DNA of 64,000 bases from an uncultured Bacteroidales bacterium (GCA_947167015.1 CAMVGM010000003.1:1-64000), one strand, 5' to 3'. Counted from the first letter of the stretch, positions 27,313 through 37,812 are shown. The notes: a model not told the origin generated them from the sequence alone. Numbers and translations: made by a program.

Positions 27313-28497
27313 ATGGAGAACAAGAAAGAAGAGAAAGCGGTATTTGTCGGCATCATCCGCCAGGATGACGATGAACAGAAAATCTACGAGTACCTGGACG
27401 AACTCCAGTTCCTGGCGGAAACGGCGGGCGCCAGGGGCGACAAAAAATTCGTCCAGCGGGTGGACCGCCCCGACAAGGCAACCTATATCCGGACCGGAAA
27501 ACTCAAGGAAATCGCTGACTATTGCGAAGAAAACCAGATCAACTATGTTATCTTCGATGACGAGTTGACTGGAATGCAACAGCGTAATATAGAGAAGGTT
27601 ATCAAGACGTCGGCAGTCATCGACCGGACCAGCCTGATCCTGGAAATCTTCTCCCAGCGCGCCCAGACTGCCTACGCCAAGACGCAGGTGGAACTGGCCC
27701 GCTACAACTACATGCTCCCCCGCCTTGCCGGCATGTGGACGCACCTGGAGCGCCAGCGCGGCGGCATGGGCACCCGCGGCGGCATGGGTGAGACCCAGAT
27801 CGAAGTGGACCGCCGCATCGTGCGGGAGCGTATCTCCAAACTCAAGGAAGACCTGAAGAAGATCGACAAGCAGATGGCCACCCAGCGCAGCAACCGCGGG
27901 CAGCTGGTCCGCCTGTCGCTGGTGGGCTACACCAACGTGGGAAAATCCACGCTGATGAACCTGCTCTCCAAATCCGACGTATTCGCCGAGAACAAGCTGT
28001 TCGCCACCCTGGACACCACCGTCCGCAAGGTCGTGATCAGCAACGTGCCCTTCCTGCTGAGCGACACCGTCGGCTTCATCCGCAAACTTCCCACCCAGCT
28101 GATCGAGGCCTTCAAGAGCACCCTGGACGAGGTCCGCGAGGCGGATATCCTCGTGCACGTGGTGGATATTTCACACCCGGACTACGAGGAGCAGATGGAA
28201 GTCGTGGACAAGACGCTGAAGGACATTTCCGCGGCGGACAAGCCCGTGTACGTGGTTTTCAACAAGACCGACGCCTACACCTACGAACCCTACGACGAGT
28301 TCTCCCTGCAGCCCAAGACCGAGCGAAACTACACCCTCGACGAGGTCAAGTACAAGTGGATCAGCGGCCGGAAAATCCCCTGCATCTTCATCTCCGCCAT
28401 CAAGAAGGAGAACATAGAAAAACTCCGCGACGACATCTACAAGATGGTCGCGGAGATTCACGCGGGACGTTATCCCTTCAATAATTTCCTCTGGTAA
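27313..28497 (+). CDS. hflX: ribosome-associated GTPase HflX
   Basis: A 394-residue cytosolic GTPase that binds the large ribosomal subunit and can split stalled ribosomes. The N-terminal HflX domain ends with the Gly-rich RQRGGMGTRGGMGETQIE segment and a coiled coil. The G domain has P-loop GYTNVGKST, DTVGFI and NKTD. The start follows a T-run terminator by nine bases, so expression may depend on readthrough from tonB. Its TAA is directly adjacent to the convergent frdB stop with no intervening base. Confidence 0.95.
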   Translation: MENKKEEKAVFVGIIRQDDDEQKIYEYLDELQFLAETAGARGDKKFVQRVDRPDKATYIRTGKLKEIADYCEENQINYVIFDDELTGMQQRNIEKVIKTSAVIDRTSLILEIFSQRAQTAYAKTQVELARYNYMLPRLAGMWTHLERQRGGMGTRGGMGETQIEVDRRIVRERISKLKEDLKKIDKQMATQRSNRGQLVRLSLVGYTNVGKSTLMNLLSKSDVFAENKLFATLDTTVRKVVISNVPFLLSDTVGFIRKLPTQLIEAFKSTLDEVREADILVHVVDISHPDYEEQMEVVDKTLKDISAADKPVYVVFNKTDAYTYEPYDEFSLQPKTERNYTLDEVKYKWISGRKIPCIFISAIKKENIEKLRDDIYKMVAEIHAGRYPFNNFLW

Positions 28498-29277
28498 CTA
28501 ATCAGAGAATTTCGCCTTCAGGAACTCGCGGTTCAGGCGCGCGATGTGCGAGACGGTGATGCCCTTCGGGCACTCCAACTCGCAGGCGCGGGTGTTCGTA
28601 CAGTTGCCGAAGCCCAGTTCGTCCATCTTGGCGACCATCGCCTTGGCACGGCGTTTCGCTTCCGGACGGCCCTGCGGCAGCAGGGCGAGGGAACTGACGC
28701 GGGCGGCGACGAAGAGCATCGCAGAGCCGTTCTTGCAGGTGGCCACACAGGCGCCGCAACCCACGCAGGCCGCCGCGTCCATGCTCTCCTCCGCCTGGTC
28801 GTGCGGAATGAGGATATTGTTGGCATCCTGGGCGGAACCGGTGCGCACGGAAATGAATCCGCCGGCCTGCAGGATCTTGTCGAAGGCGGTACGGTCCACG
28901 ACCAGGTCCTTGATGACCGGGAATCCGGCGCTGCGCCAGGGCTCCACCGTGATGGTGGCTCCGTCCTTGAAGTGACGCATGAAGAGCTGGCAGGTGGTCA
29001 CGTGATCGTCCGGACCGTGCGCACGGCCGTCGATATACAGGCCGCAGGCGCCGCAGATGCCTTCGCGGCAGTCGTGGTCGAAGGAAACGGGGCCGCTGCT
29101 CTTGCATCCGCGCTCCACGGCCACGGGATCGCAACCCTCGCGGATCAGCTGCTCGTTCAGGATATCCAGCATCTCCAGGAAAGAAGCATCCTCCTCGATC
29201 CCGGCAATGTGGTACGTCTCGAAATGACCCTTGACCTTGGCGTTCTTCTGACGCCATATTTTCAGATTGAATTCCAT
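28498..29277 (-). CDS. frdB: fumarate reductase/succinate dehydrogenase iron-sulfur subunit
   Basis: A 259-residue electron-transfer subunit. [2Fe-2S] ligands are Cys70, Cys75, Cys78 and Cys96; the second group is [11 protein letters not shown] (Cys171, 174, 177, 181), and [14 protein letters not shown] (Cys226, 232, 236) supplies the remaining ligands for the [4Fe-4S] and [3Fe-4S] clusters. The sequence style is that of the Bacteroidetes menaquinone-linked enzyme, which mainly reduces fumarate in anaerobes. It follows frdA by five bases. No gene for the di-haem membrane anchor (SdhC/FrdC) is adjacent. Confidence 0.93.
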   Translation of the reverse strand: MEFNLKIWRQKNAKVKGHFETYHIAGIEEDASFLEMLDILNEQLIREGCDPVAVERGCKSSGPVSFDHDCREGICGACGLYIDGRAHGPDDHVTTCQLFMRHFKDGATITVEPWRSAGFPVIKDLVVDRTAFDKILQAGGFISVRTGSAQDANNILIPHDQAEESMDAAACVGCGACVATCKNGSAMLFVAARVSSLALLPQGRPEAKRRAKAMVAKMDELGFGNCTNTRACELECPKGITVSHIARLNREFLKAKFSD

Positions 29278-29282
29278 CTCGC

Positions 29283-31229
29283 TTAGTCTTTGTAATTTCT
29301 CGTTTTCACCTCGATAAACTCATACTTGAGCGGCTCCTTGTGGAGTTCCGGCTCCTGGTCTTCGCCCTTGAATTCCCAGGCCGCCACGTACATGAATTCG
29401 TCGTCTTTCCGCTTCGCCTCGCCCTCTTCGGTCTGGCTCTCGATGCGGAAATGACCGCCGCAGGATTCGGCGCGGTTCAGCGCGTCGCGCGCCATCAGCT
29501 CGCCGATATCGAAGAAATCTTCCAGGCGGAGGGCCTTCTCAAGTTCCTGATTGAACTCGAACTGGCTGCCGGGCACATTGACGTTCTCATAGAATTCCTT
29601 CTTGAGCGCCTTGATGTCTTCGATCGCCTTCTTGAGTCCCTTCTCGTCACGCGCCATGCCCACATAATCCCACATGATGTTGCCCAGACGCTTGTGGATG
29701 GAATCCACCGTCTCCTTGCCCTTGATGGAGAAAAGACGGTCGATACGGGCCTGGACGGCCTTTTCCGCAGCATCGAACTCCGGCGTGTTCACGTCGGTCT
29801 TGGGCTCCGCGAACTTGTAGGACAGATAGTCGCCGATCGTGACGGGCAGGATGAAGTAACCGTCCGCCAGACCCTGCATCAGGGCGGAAGCGCCGAGACG
29901 GTTTCCGCCGTGGTCGGAGAAGTTGGCTTCGCCGATGGCGTACAGACCCGGAATGGTGGTCTGGAGGTCGTAGTCCACCCAGATGCCGCCCATCGTGTAG
30001 TGGATGGCCGGATAGATCATCATCGGCTCCTCCCAAGGGGAAGAGGCGGTGATCTTCTCATACATCTCGAAGAGGTTGCCGTAGCGCTCGGCCACCCGCT
30101 GGCGGCCCAGGCGCTTGATGGCGTCCGCGAAGTCGAGATAGACGGCCTTGCCGGTCTCGTTCACGCCGAAACCTGCGTCGCAGCGCTCCTTGGCGGCCCG
30201 GGAAGCCACGTCGCGCGGCACCAGGTTGCCGAAGGCCGGATAGCGGCGCTCGAGATAGTAGTCACGGTCCTCTTCGGGAATCTGGGAGGCCTTGATCTCA
30301 TGCTTGCGAAGCTTTTCCACGTCTTCCTTCTTCTTAGGCACCCAGATGCGGCCGTCGTTACGCAGGGACTCGGACATCAGGGTCAGCTTGCACTGCTGGT
30401 CACCGTGCACGGGGATACAGGTCGGGTGGATCTGCGCGAAGCAGGGATTGGCAAAGTACGCTCCCTTCCTGTAGCACTGCATCGCGGCGGAACCGTTGCT
30501 GTTCATCGCGTTGGTAGAGAGGAAGTAAGTATTGCCGTAGCCGCCCGTTGCGATCACGACGGCGTGGGCACCGAAACGCTCCAGCTCGCCTGTCACGAGG
30601 TTGCGGGCGATGATGCCCTTCGCCTGTCCGTTCACGATCACCAGGTCCAGCATCTCGTGACGCGGATAGGACTTCACACTGCCGGCGGCGATTTCTTTGT
30701 TCAGGGATGCATAAGCACCCAGCAGCAGCTGCTGGCCGGTTTGGCCGCGGGCGTAGAAGGTACGGCTGACCTGCACGCCGCCGAAGGAACGGTTCGCCAG
30801 GTATCCGCCGTATTCGCGGGCGAAAGGAATTCCCTGTGCGACGCACTGGTCGATGATTGCAGCGCTCACCTCCGCCAGACGGTACACGTTCGCCTCGCGG
30901 CTGCGGTAATCGCCGCCCTTGATCGTGTCATAGAACAGACGGTACACGGAGTCGTTGTCGTTCTGATAGTTCTTGGCGGCGTTGATACCGCCCTGCGCAG
31001 CGATGGAGTGCGCCCGGCGGGGCGAGTCGCTGATGCAGAAGATCTTCACATTGTAGCCCAACTCGCCCAGGGAAGCGGCTGCAGAAGCGCCGCCCAGGCC
31101 GGTTCCGACCACGATGATCTCAAGTTTTCTCTTGTTGTTCGGACTCACGAGACGGATTTCCGACTTGCGCCGGGTCCATTTGCTCTCCAGCGGTCCTGCA
31201 GGAATCTTGGAATTTAACTTGTCAGACAT
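29283..31229 (-). CDS. frdA: fumarate reductase/succinate dehydrogenase flavoprotein subunit
   Basis: A 648-residue catalytic subunit. The dinucleotide-binding [12 protein letters not shown] (about 40-51), the His for covalent FAD (His74 in [11 protein letters not shown]), substrate-site segment HPTCIPVHG and [12 protein letters not shown] are seen. With FrdB it interconverts fumarate and succinate at the cytoplasmic face of the inner membrane. In Bacteroides the usual order is cytochrome b, frdA, frdB. Here ruvB is directly upstream with only 32 bases between, leaving no room for the anchor gene. No TAnnTTTG box was found in that gap. Confidence 0.94.
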   Translation of the reverse strand: MSDKLNSKIPAGPLESKWTRRKSEIRLVSPNNKRKLEIIVVGTGLGGASAAASLGELGYNVKIFCISDSPRRAHSIAAQGGINAAKNYQNDNDSVYRLFYDTIKGGDYRSREANVYRLAEVSAAIIDQCVAQGIPFAREYGGYLANRSFGGVQVSRTFYARGQTGQQLLLGAYASLNKEIAAGSVKSYPRHEMLDLVIVNGQAKGIIARNLVTGELERFGAHAVVIATGGYGNTYFLSTNAMNSNGSAAMQCYRKGAYFANPCFAQIHPTCIPVHGDQQCKLTLMSESLRNDGRIWVPKKKEDVEKLRKHEIKASQIPEEDRDYYLERRYPAFGNLVPRDVASRAAKERCDAGFGVNETGKAVYLDFADAIKRLGRQRVAERYGNLFEMYEKITASSPWEEPMMIYPAIHYTMGGIWVDYDLQTTIPGLYAIGEANFSDHGGNRLGASALMQGLADGYFILPVTIGDYLSYKFAEPKTDVNTPEFDAAEKAVQARIDRLFSIKGKETVDSIHKRLGNIMWDYVGMARDEKGLKKAIEDIKALKKEFYENVNVPGSQFEFNQELEKALRLEDFFDIGELMARDALNRAESCGGHFRIESQTEEGEAKRKDDEFMYVAAWEFKGEDQEPELHKEPLKYEFIEVKTRNYKD

Positions 31230-31261
31230 TTTCGGGTATTTGTATTTATTCTTGCTTTATT

Positions 31262-32281
31262 TTAAAACAGGGTGTTTGCATTGTTCTGATAAGGATCCAG
31301 GCCCAGATGCTTGTAGGAAAGTTCCGTCGCGACGCGCCCGCGCTGGGTGCGCACGATGAATCCTTCCTTGATCAGGAAAGGCTCGTACACTTCCTCGTAC
31401 GTGCCCTGGTCCTCCCCGATCGCCGTCGCAAGGGTATTCGCCCCGACGGGACCGCCCTTGAAGGTGGAGATGATCGTCCGGAGGATCTTATTGTCGATGG
31501 CGTCCAGGCCGCGCTTGTCGATGTTGAGCTTGTCCAGGGCATAGCGCGCGATCTTGAGGTCGATGTGTCCGTCTCCCATCACCTGGGCGAAATCCCGGAC
31601 GCGGCGGAGCAGGGAATTGGCGATCCGGGGCGTACCGCGGCTGCGCAGGGCGATTTCCCGGGCGGCTTCCTCTTCGATCTCGACCTTCAGGATGCCCGCG
31701 CTCCGCTTCACGATCCGGACCAGGTCGTCGGTATCGTAGTATTCCAGCCCTTCGGTGATGCCGAAACGAGCCCGCAACGGCGCCGTGAGCAGACCCGCGC
31801 GCGTGGTCGCGCCCACAAGTGTAAAAGGATTCAGGGAAATCCGCACCGACCGGGCCCCGGGCCCCTTGTCGATCATGATGTCGATGACATAGTCCTCCAT
31901 CGCGGAATACAGGTACTCTTCCACCTCCGGGGAGAGCCGGTGGATCTCGTCGATGAAAAGCACGTCTCCCGTTTCCAGCGAGGTCAGCAGGCCGGCCAGG
32001 TCGCCGGGGCGGTCGAGGACCGGTCCCGAGGTGATCTTCATGTTCACCCCCATCTCGTTGGCGATGATGTGTGCGAGGGTGGTCTTTCCCAGACCGGGAG
32101 GACCGTGGAAAAGGGTGTGGTCCAGCGATTCGCCGCGCATTTTGGCGGCCTGGATATAGATTCTGAGCCGGGATACGATTTCACCTTGTCCCGTGAAATC
32201 TTCCAGCTCCCGGGGCCGGATAATTCCGTCCAAATCCTTATCTTTGCCGTCGCTGATATTATGTGGGTCGAAGTCTGGCAT
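31262..32281 (-). CDS. ruvB: Holliday junction DNA helicase RuvB
   Basis: A 339-residue AAA+ motor that drives branch migration with RuvA. Walker A GPPGLGKT is at 60-67, Walker [10 protein letters not shown] at about 108-116, the family signature [10 protein letters not shown] follows, and the C-terminal winged helix contains [10 protein letters not shown]. It is separated from ruvA in this genome and lies just upstream of frdA on the same strand. It diverges from mfd across the AT-rich gap described as a candidate origin. Confidence 0.96.
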   Translation of the reverse strand: MPDFDPHNISDGKDKDLDGIIRPRELEDFTGQGEIVSRLRIYIQAAKMRGESLDHTLFHGPPGLGKTTLAHIIANEMGVNMKITSGPVLDRPGDLAGLLTSLETGDVLFIDEIHRLSPEVEEYLYSAMEDYVIDIMIDKGPGARSVRISLNPFTLVGATTRAGLLTAPLRARFGITEGLEYYDTDDLVRIVKRSAGILKVEIEEEAAREIALRSRGTPRIANSLLRRVRDFAQVMGDGHIDLKIARYALDKLNIDKRGLDAIDNKILRTIISTFKGGPVGANTLATAIGEDQGTYEEVYEPFLIKEGFIVRTQRGRVATELSYKHLGLDPYQNNANTLF

Positions 32282-32304
32282 AAAAGTCGGTGACGATTAG
32301 AATA

Positions 32305-32312
32305 CAAATATA
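32305..32312 (-). promoter_or_regulatory. ruvB: -7 box TATATTTG of ruvB
   Basis: TATATTTG on the minus strand lies 23 bases before the ruvB ATG and matches the -7 consensus fully. A TTTG at the ideal distance is not seen; TTTTC occurs slightly closer. Confidence 0.6.
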
Positions 32313-32340
32313 GTTCTTTTATTTTGAAAATCTGTTCTTC

Positions 32341-32548
32341 TTGTTAGGTTTGTTGAAATGTTGATAAATCTATCAAACGTTTGATTATCAGATTTTTAGA
32401 AAGAAAGAGAATAGTTAGTAAAAAGGTTGAAAAGTTGTTTTTAGCGATGTTGAAAAACCGGCGTCTCCCGTCATCAACAGGAAAAAAAGTTTTTTCAACG
32501 GATTATCAACAGGGTTTTCAACCGCTATTACAGGATGGATGTTGATAA
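32341..32548. other. candidate chromosomal replication origin (DnaA-box-like cluster)
   Basis: Within 198 bases there are nine copies of a 9-mer NGTTGAWAW-like element. Forward: 32351-32359, 32359-32367 (TGTTGATAA), 32425-32433, 32448-32456 (TGTTGAAAA) and 32540-32548 (TGTTGATAA). Reverse: 32471-32479, 32492-32500, 32503-32511 (TTATCAACA) and 32515-32523. TGTTGATAA differs by one base from the classical DnaA box TGTGGATAA. A perfect 14-bp palindrome (32372-32385) and an AT-rich block (32386-32430) lie among them. Flanking genes diverge, and gene strand bias flips here. Alternatively the cluster could be a DnaA-regulated promoter region; dnaA itself is not in the window. Confidence 0.5.
32372..32385. 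repeat. 14-bp perfect palindrome ATCAAACGTTTGAT
   Basis: A fully self-complementary 14-mer between the diverging ruvB and mfd genes, directly next to two DnaA-box-like elements and extended imperfectly by GATAA/TTATC on either side. Size and symmetry fit a dimeric protein-binding site. Confidence 0.75.
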
Positions 32549-35500
32549 GTAAGAAAGCATCGGAACTCCTGCGTGACAGAATACAATCCGGACGGGAAGT
32601 ATTCTGCCGCGGGCTATTTCTGTCCGCCCGCTGGTTCGTCCTTTCCCAGGTAGCCCGGGAGGGGATGCAGGTTGTCGTGCTGCCGAACAAGGAGGCCGCC
32701 GAATACTGCGCGGCCGACCTCTATCATCTGATAGAGGGAGACCGTGTCTTCTTCCTGCCGGAATCCGGGAAGAACGTGGAAAGGAGCAATTACAAGTCTT
32801 CCCTGGGCGTCCAGCGCACGGCCGCCATCGGAAAGATCCTTTCTTTTTCCGCCGGATCCGGTGAACTGCTGGTCATCGTCAGCTATCCGGAGGCCCTGGC
32901 GGAGGAGATTCCCGCCACCCGGACCATCACCGATTCGGTACTCCACATCCGGGTAGGAGAGGAACTTTCCCACGAAGAGATCATCCGGGTGCTTTCGGGA
33001 CAGAACTTCGAGAAAGTGGATTTCGTGTCCGCGCCGGGGCAGTACGCCATCCGCGGATCCATCGTGGACATATTCTCTTTCTCGGACAGCAATCCATACC
33101 GCATTTCTTTCTGGGGCAATGAGATAGAGGCCATTCATTCTTTCGATTGCAATACCCAGCTTTCCAGGGAGCAGGTCAATGCCGTGGATATCGTTTCCGA
33201 TGTACTGAGCGGTGCTTCCGGAGCGGCGGGACAGCCCCTGTCCGACATCTTTCCGGAAGACAGCTGCGTATGGCTGGATTCTTCGGACATGTATGCGCGG
33301 GAGGCTTTCTTCGGCGGCCTGGCCCGTTTCCGGCGGGTTTTCATCGACACTCCCCTCTCGCACGACGGCGACGATTTCGTCCAGTTCCACATTTCTCCGC
33401 AACCTTCCTTCAACAAGAACTTCGAGATCCTGACGGAAGACATCCGCAGCCGTATCGAATCGGGATACAAGGTCTATATCTACGGCGAGAAGGAATCCCA
33501 GCTGGAGCGCATCCGGTCCATCCTGGGACAGAACGGCGGCATCATCCCGGAGTTCGTCAGCGGAAAGAACATCCACAACGGCTTCATCGATGCGGACGAG
33601 CAGGTCTGCTGCTATTCTGACCACGAGATTTTCGACCGTTTCCACCGGGTGAACATCCGCCGCACGGTCGAAAAAAGCGAGCAGTTGACGCTCAACGACC
33701 TGAATTCTTTCAATATAGGGGATTACGTCGTACACATCGATCACGGTGTCGGCGTGTTCGGCGGCCTGGTCCGCCTGCGCGACGACTACGGAAGGATGCG
33801 CGAGGTGGTGAAAATCACCTACAAGGACGGCGACGTGGTGTTCGTGTCCGTGCACGCGCTGCACAAGATTTCCCGTTTCCGTTCCCGGGACGGAGAGCCT
33901 CCGCGGATCAACAAACTGGGATCCAAGAGCTGGACGACGCTCAAATACAATGCGAAGTCCCGCGTTAAGGACATCGCCAAGGACCTCATCCAGCTTTATG
34001 CGAAGCGGCGGGCGTCCAAGGGCTTCGCCTACTCCCCCGATACCTACCTGCAGGAGGAACTGGAGTCCTCGTTCATGTATGAGGACACTCCGGATCAGGA
34101 GACCGCGACGAAGGCCGTCAAGCAGGATATGGAGGACAACTGCCCGATGGACCGCCTCATCTGCGGTGACGTGGGCTTCGGAAAGACGGAAATCGCCGTC
34201 CGGGCGGCTTTCAAGGCCGTTTCCGACAACAAGCAGGTGGCTGTGCTCGTGCCGACGACCATCCTGGCGCTGCAGCACTACAATACCTTCACCCAGCGCC
34301 TGCAGAACCTGCCCTGCAACGTGGAATACGTCAGCCGCCTGCGTACCGCCAAGGAAATCACCGATATCAAGCAACGGCTGAAATCGGGCCAGATCGACAT
34401 CCTGATCGGCACGCACAAGATTCTCGGAAAGGACTTCGAATTCAAGGACCTGGGCCTGCTGGTCATCGACGAGGAACAGAAATTCGGCGTGTCCGCCAAG
34501 GAGAAACTCCGTCAGATCCGGGCGTCCGTCGATACCCTCACGCTCACGGCCACTCCGATCCCCCGCACGCTGCAGTTCTCCCTGCTGGGCGCCCGGGACC
34601 TCAGCATCATCAACACCCCGCCGCCCAACCGCATCCCCATCCAGACGGAGATCATCCTTTTCGACGAGAAAGAAATCCGGAGCATCATCAATTATGAACT
34701 CAACCGGGGCGGCCAGGTCTTCTTCCTGCACAACAAAGTGGAGGAACTGCCTGCCATCTATGACATCCTGCACCGCCTGATCCCGGATATGAAGATCTGC
34801 GTGGCGCACGGCCAGATGGAATCCCGCGAACTGGAGAACAAGATGCTGGACTTCATCCGCGGCGACTACGACATGATGCTCTGCACCACCATCATCGAGA
34901 ACGGTCTGGACATTCCCAACGCCAACACGATCCTGATCAACCAGGCGCAGAACTTCGGTCTGAGCGACCTGCACCAGCTCCGCGGCCGGGTGGGACGCTC
35001 CAACAAGAAGGCCTTCTGCTACCTGATCGTGCCCCCGCTGGTGAGCATCACCGACGACGCGCGCCGCCGCCTGAAGGCCATCGAGGAATTCTCCGACCTG
35101 GGCAGCGGTTTCAACATCGCCATGCAGGACCTGGACATCCGCGGCGCCGGCAACCTGCTGGGCGCCGAGCAGAGCGGATTCATCATGGACATGGGCTTCG
35201 AAACTTACCAGAAGATCCTCGCGGAAGCGATGGAGGAACTGGGCGTGGAAACCGGCCTCGTGACGAAGAACGACCGGGGCAAGTTCGTGACGGAATGCAC
35301 GATAGAGACGGACCAGCCGGCCCATATCCCCGACGATTACATCGACGTGACGGCCGAGAAGATCCGCATCTACCGTGTCCTGGACGCCATGTCTTCCGAC
35401 AAGGAGATCGACCGCTACGCCGCCCAGCTGTCCGACCGTTTCGGCGCCTTCCCCGCCGAACTGCAGAACCTCTTCGAGGTCGTCAAGATTCGCAACCTGG

Positions 35501-35733
35501 GCGCCGCCCTGGGCTTCGAGAAGATCATCGTGAAGAACGGGCTGATGATCACCTTCTTCATCGCGAACCAGATGTCCCCCTATTACAAATCGCAGACTTT
35601 CGCCACCCTGCTGGAGAAAGCCGCCGCGACGCCGCGCTACGAACTCAAACAGAGCGAGGGGAAACTCAAGATCGTGGTCCGGAACGTGCCTTCCCTGCAG
35701 GATGCCCGGTCCATTTTGGGCAAGTTGAGATAA
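32539..35733 (+). CDS. mfd: transcription-repair coupling factor Mfd
   Basis: A 1064-residue SF2 translocase that removes stalled RNA polymerase from DNA lesions and recruits UvrA. The N-terminal UvrB-like region ([15 protein letters not shown] near 170-185), the RNA polymerase interaction domain ([15 protein letters not shown]), Walker A GDVGFGKT at about 543-550, Walker B IDEEQKFG and the C-terminal TRCF domain are all present. It is slightly shorter than the E. coli protein (1148). The ATG overlaps the last DnaA-box-like repeat of the upstream gap. No clear TAnnTTTG promoter was found for it. Confidence 0.96.
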   Translation: MLISKKASELLRDRIQSGREVFCRGLFLSARWFVLSQVAREGMQVVVLPNKEAAEYCAADLYHLIEGDRVFFLPESGKNVERSNYKSSLGVQRTAAIGKILSFSAGSGELLVIVSYPEALAEEIPATRTITDSVLHIRVGEELSHEEIIRVLSGQNFEKVDFVSAPGQYAIRGSIVDIFSFSDSNPYRISFWGNEIEAIHSFDCNTQLSREQVNAVDIVSDVLSGASGAAGQPLSDIFPEDSCVWLDSSDMYAREAFFGGLARFRRVFIDTPLSHDGDDFVQFHISPQPSFNKNFEILTEDIRSRIESGYKVYIYGEKESQLERIRSILGQNGGIIPEFVSGKNIHNGFIDADEQVCCYSDHEIFDRFHRVNIRRTVEKSEQLTLNDLNSFNIGDYVVHIDHGVGVFGGLVRLRDDYGRMREVVKITYKDGDVVFVSVHALHKISRFRSRDGEPPRINKLGSKSWTTLKYNAKSRVKDIAKDLIQLYAKRRASKGFAYSPDTYLQEELESSFMYEDTPDQETATKAVKQDMEDNCPMDRLICGDVGFGKTEIAVRAAFKAVSDNKQVAVLVPTTILALQHYNTFTQRLQNLPCNVEYVSRLRTAKEITDIKQRLKSGQIDILIGTHKILGKDFEFKDLGLLVIDEEQKFGVSAKEKLRQIRASVDTLTLTATPIPRTLQFSLLGARDLSIINTPPPNRIPIQTEIILFDEKEIRSIINYELNRGGQVFFLHNKVEELPAIYDILHRLIPDMKICVAHGQMESRELENKMLDFIRGDYDMMLCTTIIENGLDIPNANTILINQAQNFGLSDLHQLRGRVGRSNKKAFCYLIVPPLVSITDDARRRLKAIEEFSDLGSGFNIAMQDLDIRGAGNLLGAEQSGFIMDMGFETYQKILAEAMEELGVETGLVTKNDRGKFVTECTIETDQPAHIPDDYIDVTAEKIRIYRVLDAMSSDKEIDRYAAQLSDRFGAFPAELQNLFEVVKIRNLGAALGFEKIIVKNGLMITFFIANQMSPYYKSQTFATLLEKAAATPRYELKQSEGKLKIVVRNVPSLQDARSILGKLR

Positions 35734-35746
35734 TTTCGTAAATTTG
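35715..35746 (+). promoter_or_regulatory. coaX: promoter of coaX
   Basis: TTTG at 35715-35718, a 20-base spacer and TAAATTTG at 35739-35746 match the consensus fully. The -33 box is inside the end of mfd; the coaX ATG is 13 bases beyond the -7 box, so the leader is very short. Confidence 0.85.
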
Positions 35747-35759
35747 CACGATTGCACGT

Positions 35760-36488
35760 ATGGCGAATCTCCTGGTTGAAACCGGCAATACGGCGCTGAA
35801 AGCCGCCTGGGCCGAGGGAAGCACCCTCGGAAAAACCTTCCGTTACCAGGGAGAGAAGATGATGGATTATCTGCTCTCCCTGCTGGAAAAGGACCGTCCC
35901 GAGGTGCTGACCGTCGCCTCCGCGGAAGGGGTTTCTCCGGAAGAAGAGGCGGTCCTGCGCGGCCGGTGCGGCCATCTGCTCATCCTGGACCGCGCCCACA
36001 CGAATTACCTGCTGCGTTACGACCTGCCCGAATACCTGTCCTATGACCGGGCGGCGGAACTGATCGCCGCGGCGTACCTCTTCAAGGAGAAGCCGGTGAC
36101 CGTTTTCGACTTCGGAACGACGCTGACGGTGGATTTCCTGAGCCGTGACGGGCGTTACCTGGGGGGCAACGTCTCCCCCGGCTGCAGGACGCGTTTCAAG
36201 GCGCTGGAGCGCTATTCCAAGTCCCTTCCGCTGGTCGATACGCCCGAAAAACACCGCCCGGAAGGCCATTCCCTGACGGAGTCCGTGGAGTCCGGCGTCA
36301 TTTCGGGCATAATGTTTGAAATTGAAGGGTACATCAGGCGCAGACCGGAGAATATCGTAATATTTACGGGTGGAGACGCAATTTATTTTGCCAAACGGAT
36401 GAAAAATTCCATCTTTGTAGTTTGCAATCTGGTTCTGATGGGCCTGGCATTGATAACGGACGATTATGTCGAGAAGAATCTTAAATAG
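35760..36488 (+). CDS. coaX: type III pantothenate kinase
   Basis: A 242-residue ASKHA-fold enzyme that phosphorylates pantothenate in the first step of coenzyme A synthesis. Supporting motifs are VFDFGTTLTVDF, GGNVSPGCRTRF and IFTGGDA. The first phosphate-binding motif reads VETGNT, where most CoaX proteins have DxGNT, a conservative Asp-to-Glu change at a catalytic position. The gene overlaps the next one by 23 bases and heads a plus-strand run of envelope genes, an association frequently seen in Bacteroidetes. Confidence 0.9.
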   Translation: MANLLVETGNTALKAAWAEGSTLGKTFRYQGEKMMDYLLSLLEKDRPEVLTVASAEGVSPEEEAVLRGRCGHLLILDRAHTNYLLRYDLPEYLSYDRAAELIAAAYLFKEKPVTVFDFGTTLTVDFLSRDGRYLGGNVSPGCRTRFKALERYSKSLPLVDTPEKHRPEGHSLTESVESGVISGIMFEIEGYIRRRPENIVIFTGGDAIYFAKRMKNSIFVVCNLVLMGLALITDDYVEKNLK

Positions 36489-37776
36489 AGCTGTCTTGGC
36501 CGCAATCATCGCCCTGTGTACCGCTTTCAGCGCGCACGGGCAGGCTGCGGGTACCTACACGCCCTATTCCATATACGGAGTCGGCGACCTCGCCCAGCCC
36601 GGAACCGCCTGGAACAAGACCATGGGCGGTGTGGGCGTCGGCGTGCGCAACAACCGTTACCTGAACCTGCTGAACCCCGCCGCCGTCACGGCGCGGGACA
36701 GCCTCGCCTTCATGACCGATTTCTCGCTCTACAGCGACAACAAGATGTTCCAGCAGGGCAACATCAAATCCGCCAGCAACACGTTCAACATCAACGACCT
36801 GGCGATGTCCTTCCCGCTTTGGAAAGGTACGGCGATGATGGTGGGTATCCAGCCCTACAGCGATACCGGCTTCGGCTACAGTTTCAACTATACCGACCCG
36901 GACCTGATCGGCCGCACCGGCAACATCACCTATTCCGCCGCCGGAAACGGCAGCGTGTACAAGGGATTCGTCATGGCCGGCGCCCGCATCGGCAAACGCC
37001 TGTCCGTCGGCGCGCAGTGGAACTACTACTTCGGCAAGATCGAGAAGACCTTCTATACGACCTTCAACGATGCCTCATACAACAGCATCAAGAACGGCTC
37101 GACCGTCCGCCTGACGGGAAGCAGTTTCAAGTTCGGCGTCCAGTACGAGCAGCCGCTCGGCTCGGCGCTGACCCTCGGCCTCGGAGCCACGTACACCACC
37201 TCGGCGCGTCTCGGCGGCACTTCGGAGAGTTCCCGTTTCTCTGCCGGCACGGCCGCTTCGGACACGCTGTTCTTCAAGGTGGACAAACTCGGCACCGATT
37301 CCAAGGTGCAGCTCGCCGGCGAACTTGGCGCGGGCCTTTCCCTGCGGGACAACGGCCGCTGGATGGCCGCGTTCGACTATACCCGTTCCGACTGGAGCGG
37401 CTGCGGGCTGGACGGAACCCGGGGATTCACTGCGTGCAAATCTTTCTCCGCCACCGTCGCAGAGGCGTATCGCGTTGGTTTTGAAATCATTCCGAACCGC
37501 AACGACATACGCTACTATTTCAACCACGTGGCATACCGTCTGGGGGCCTATCACAAAAAGGAATACTATTTGCTAGATGGTAATCGTGTAACGTCGACAG
37601 GCATCACGCTGGGATTCACCCTGCCGATCGTGAACAACTACAACGGCCTGACGCTGGGCGTCGATTTCGGTCAGCGGGGCGCGGTCTCTGAGAAGATGGT
37701 CCGGGAGCGGTACATAAACTTCTCCATCGGGTTCAACCTCTTCGACATCTGGTTCCGGAAGGTCCAGTATCAGTAA
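36466..37776 (+). CDS. predicted outer-membrane beta-barrel protein
   Basis: A 436-residue protein with a signal peptide (MSRRILNRAVLAAIIALCTAFSA, cleavage near HGQ) and a long series of amphipathic strands, for example GLGATYTTSARLGG and WMAAFDYTRSDWSG. The NPAAVTARDS segment near residue 66 resembles FadL/PorV-like barrels, but I cannot assign a substrate. Its start overlaps coaX by 23 bases. It sits ahead of a TPR protein, LptC and a PpiD-like chaperone, suggesting a role in outer-membrane biogenesis or maintenance rather than nutrient uptake. Confidence 0.78.
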   Translation: MSRRILNRAVLAAIIALCTAFSAHGQAAGTYTPYSIYGVGDLAQPGTAWNKTMGGVGVGVRNNRYLNLLNPAAVTARDSLAFMTDFSLYSDNKMFQQGNIKSASNTFNINDLAMSFPLWKGTAMMVGIQPYSDTGFGYSFNYTDPDLIGRTGNITYSAAGNGSVYKGFVMAGARIGKRLSVGAQWNYYFGKIEKTFYTTFNDASYNSIKNGSTVRLTGSSFKFGVQYEQPLGSALTLGLGATYTTSARLGGTSESSRFSAGTAASDTLFFKVDKLGTDSKVQLAGELGAGLSLRDNGRWMAAFDYTRSDWSGCGLDGTRGFTACKSFSATVAEAYRVGFEIIPNRNDIRYYFNHVAYRLGAYHKKEYYLLDGNRVTSTGITLGFTLPIVNNYNGLTLGVDFGQRGAVSEKMVRERYINFSIGFNLFDIWFRKVQYQ

Positions 37777-37812
37777 AATTAGGATGCTAAAACGAAATAA
37801 CATTATTGAGAT

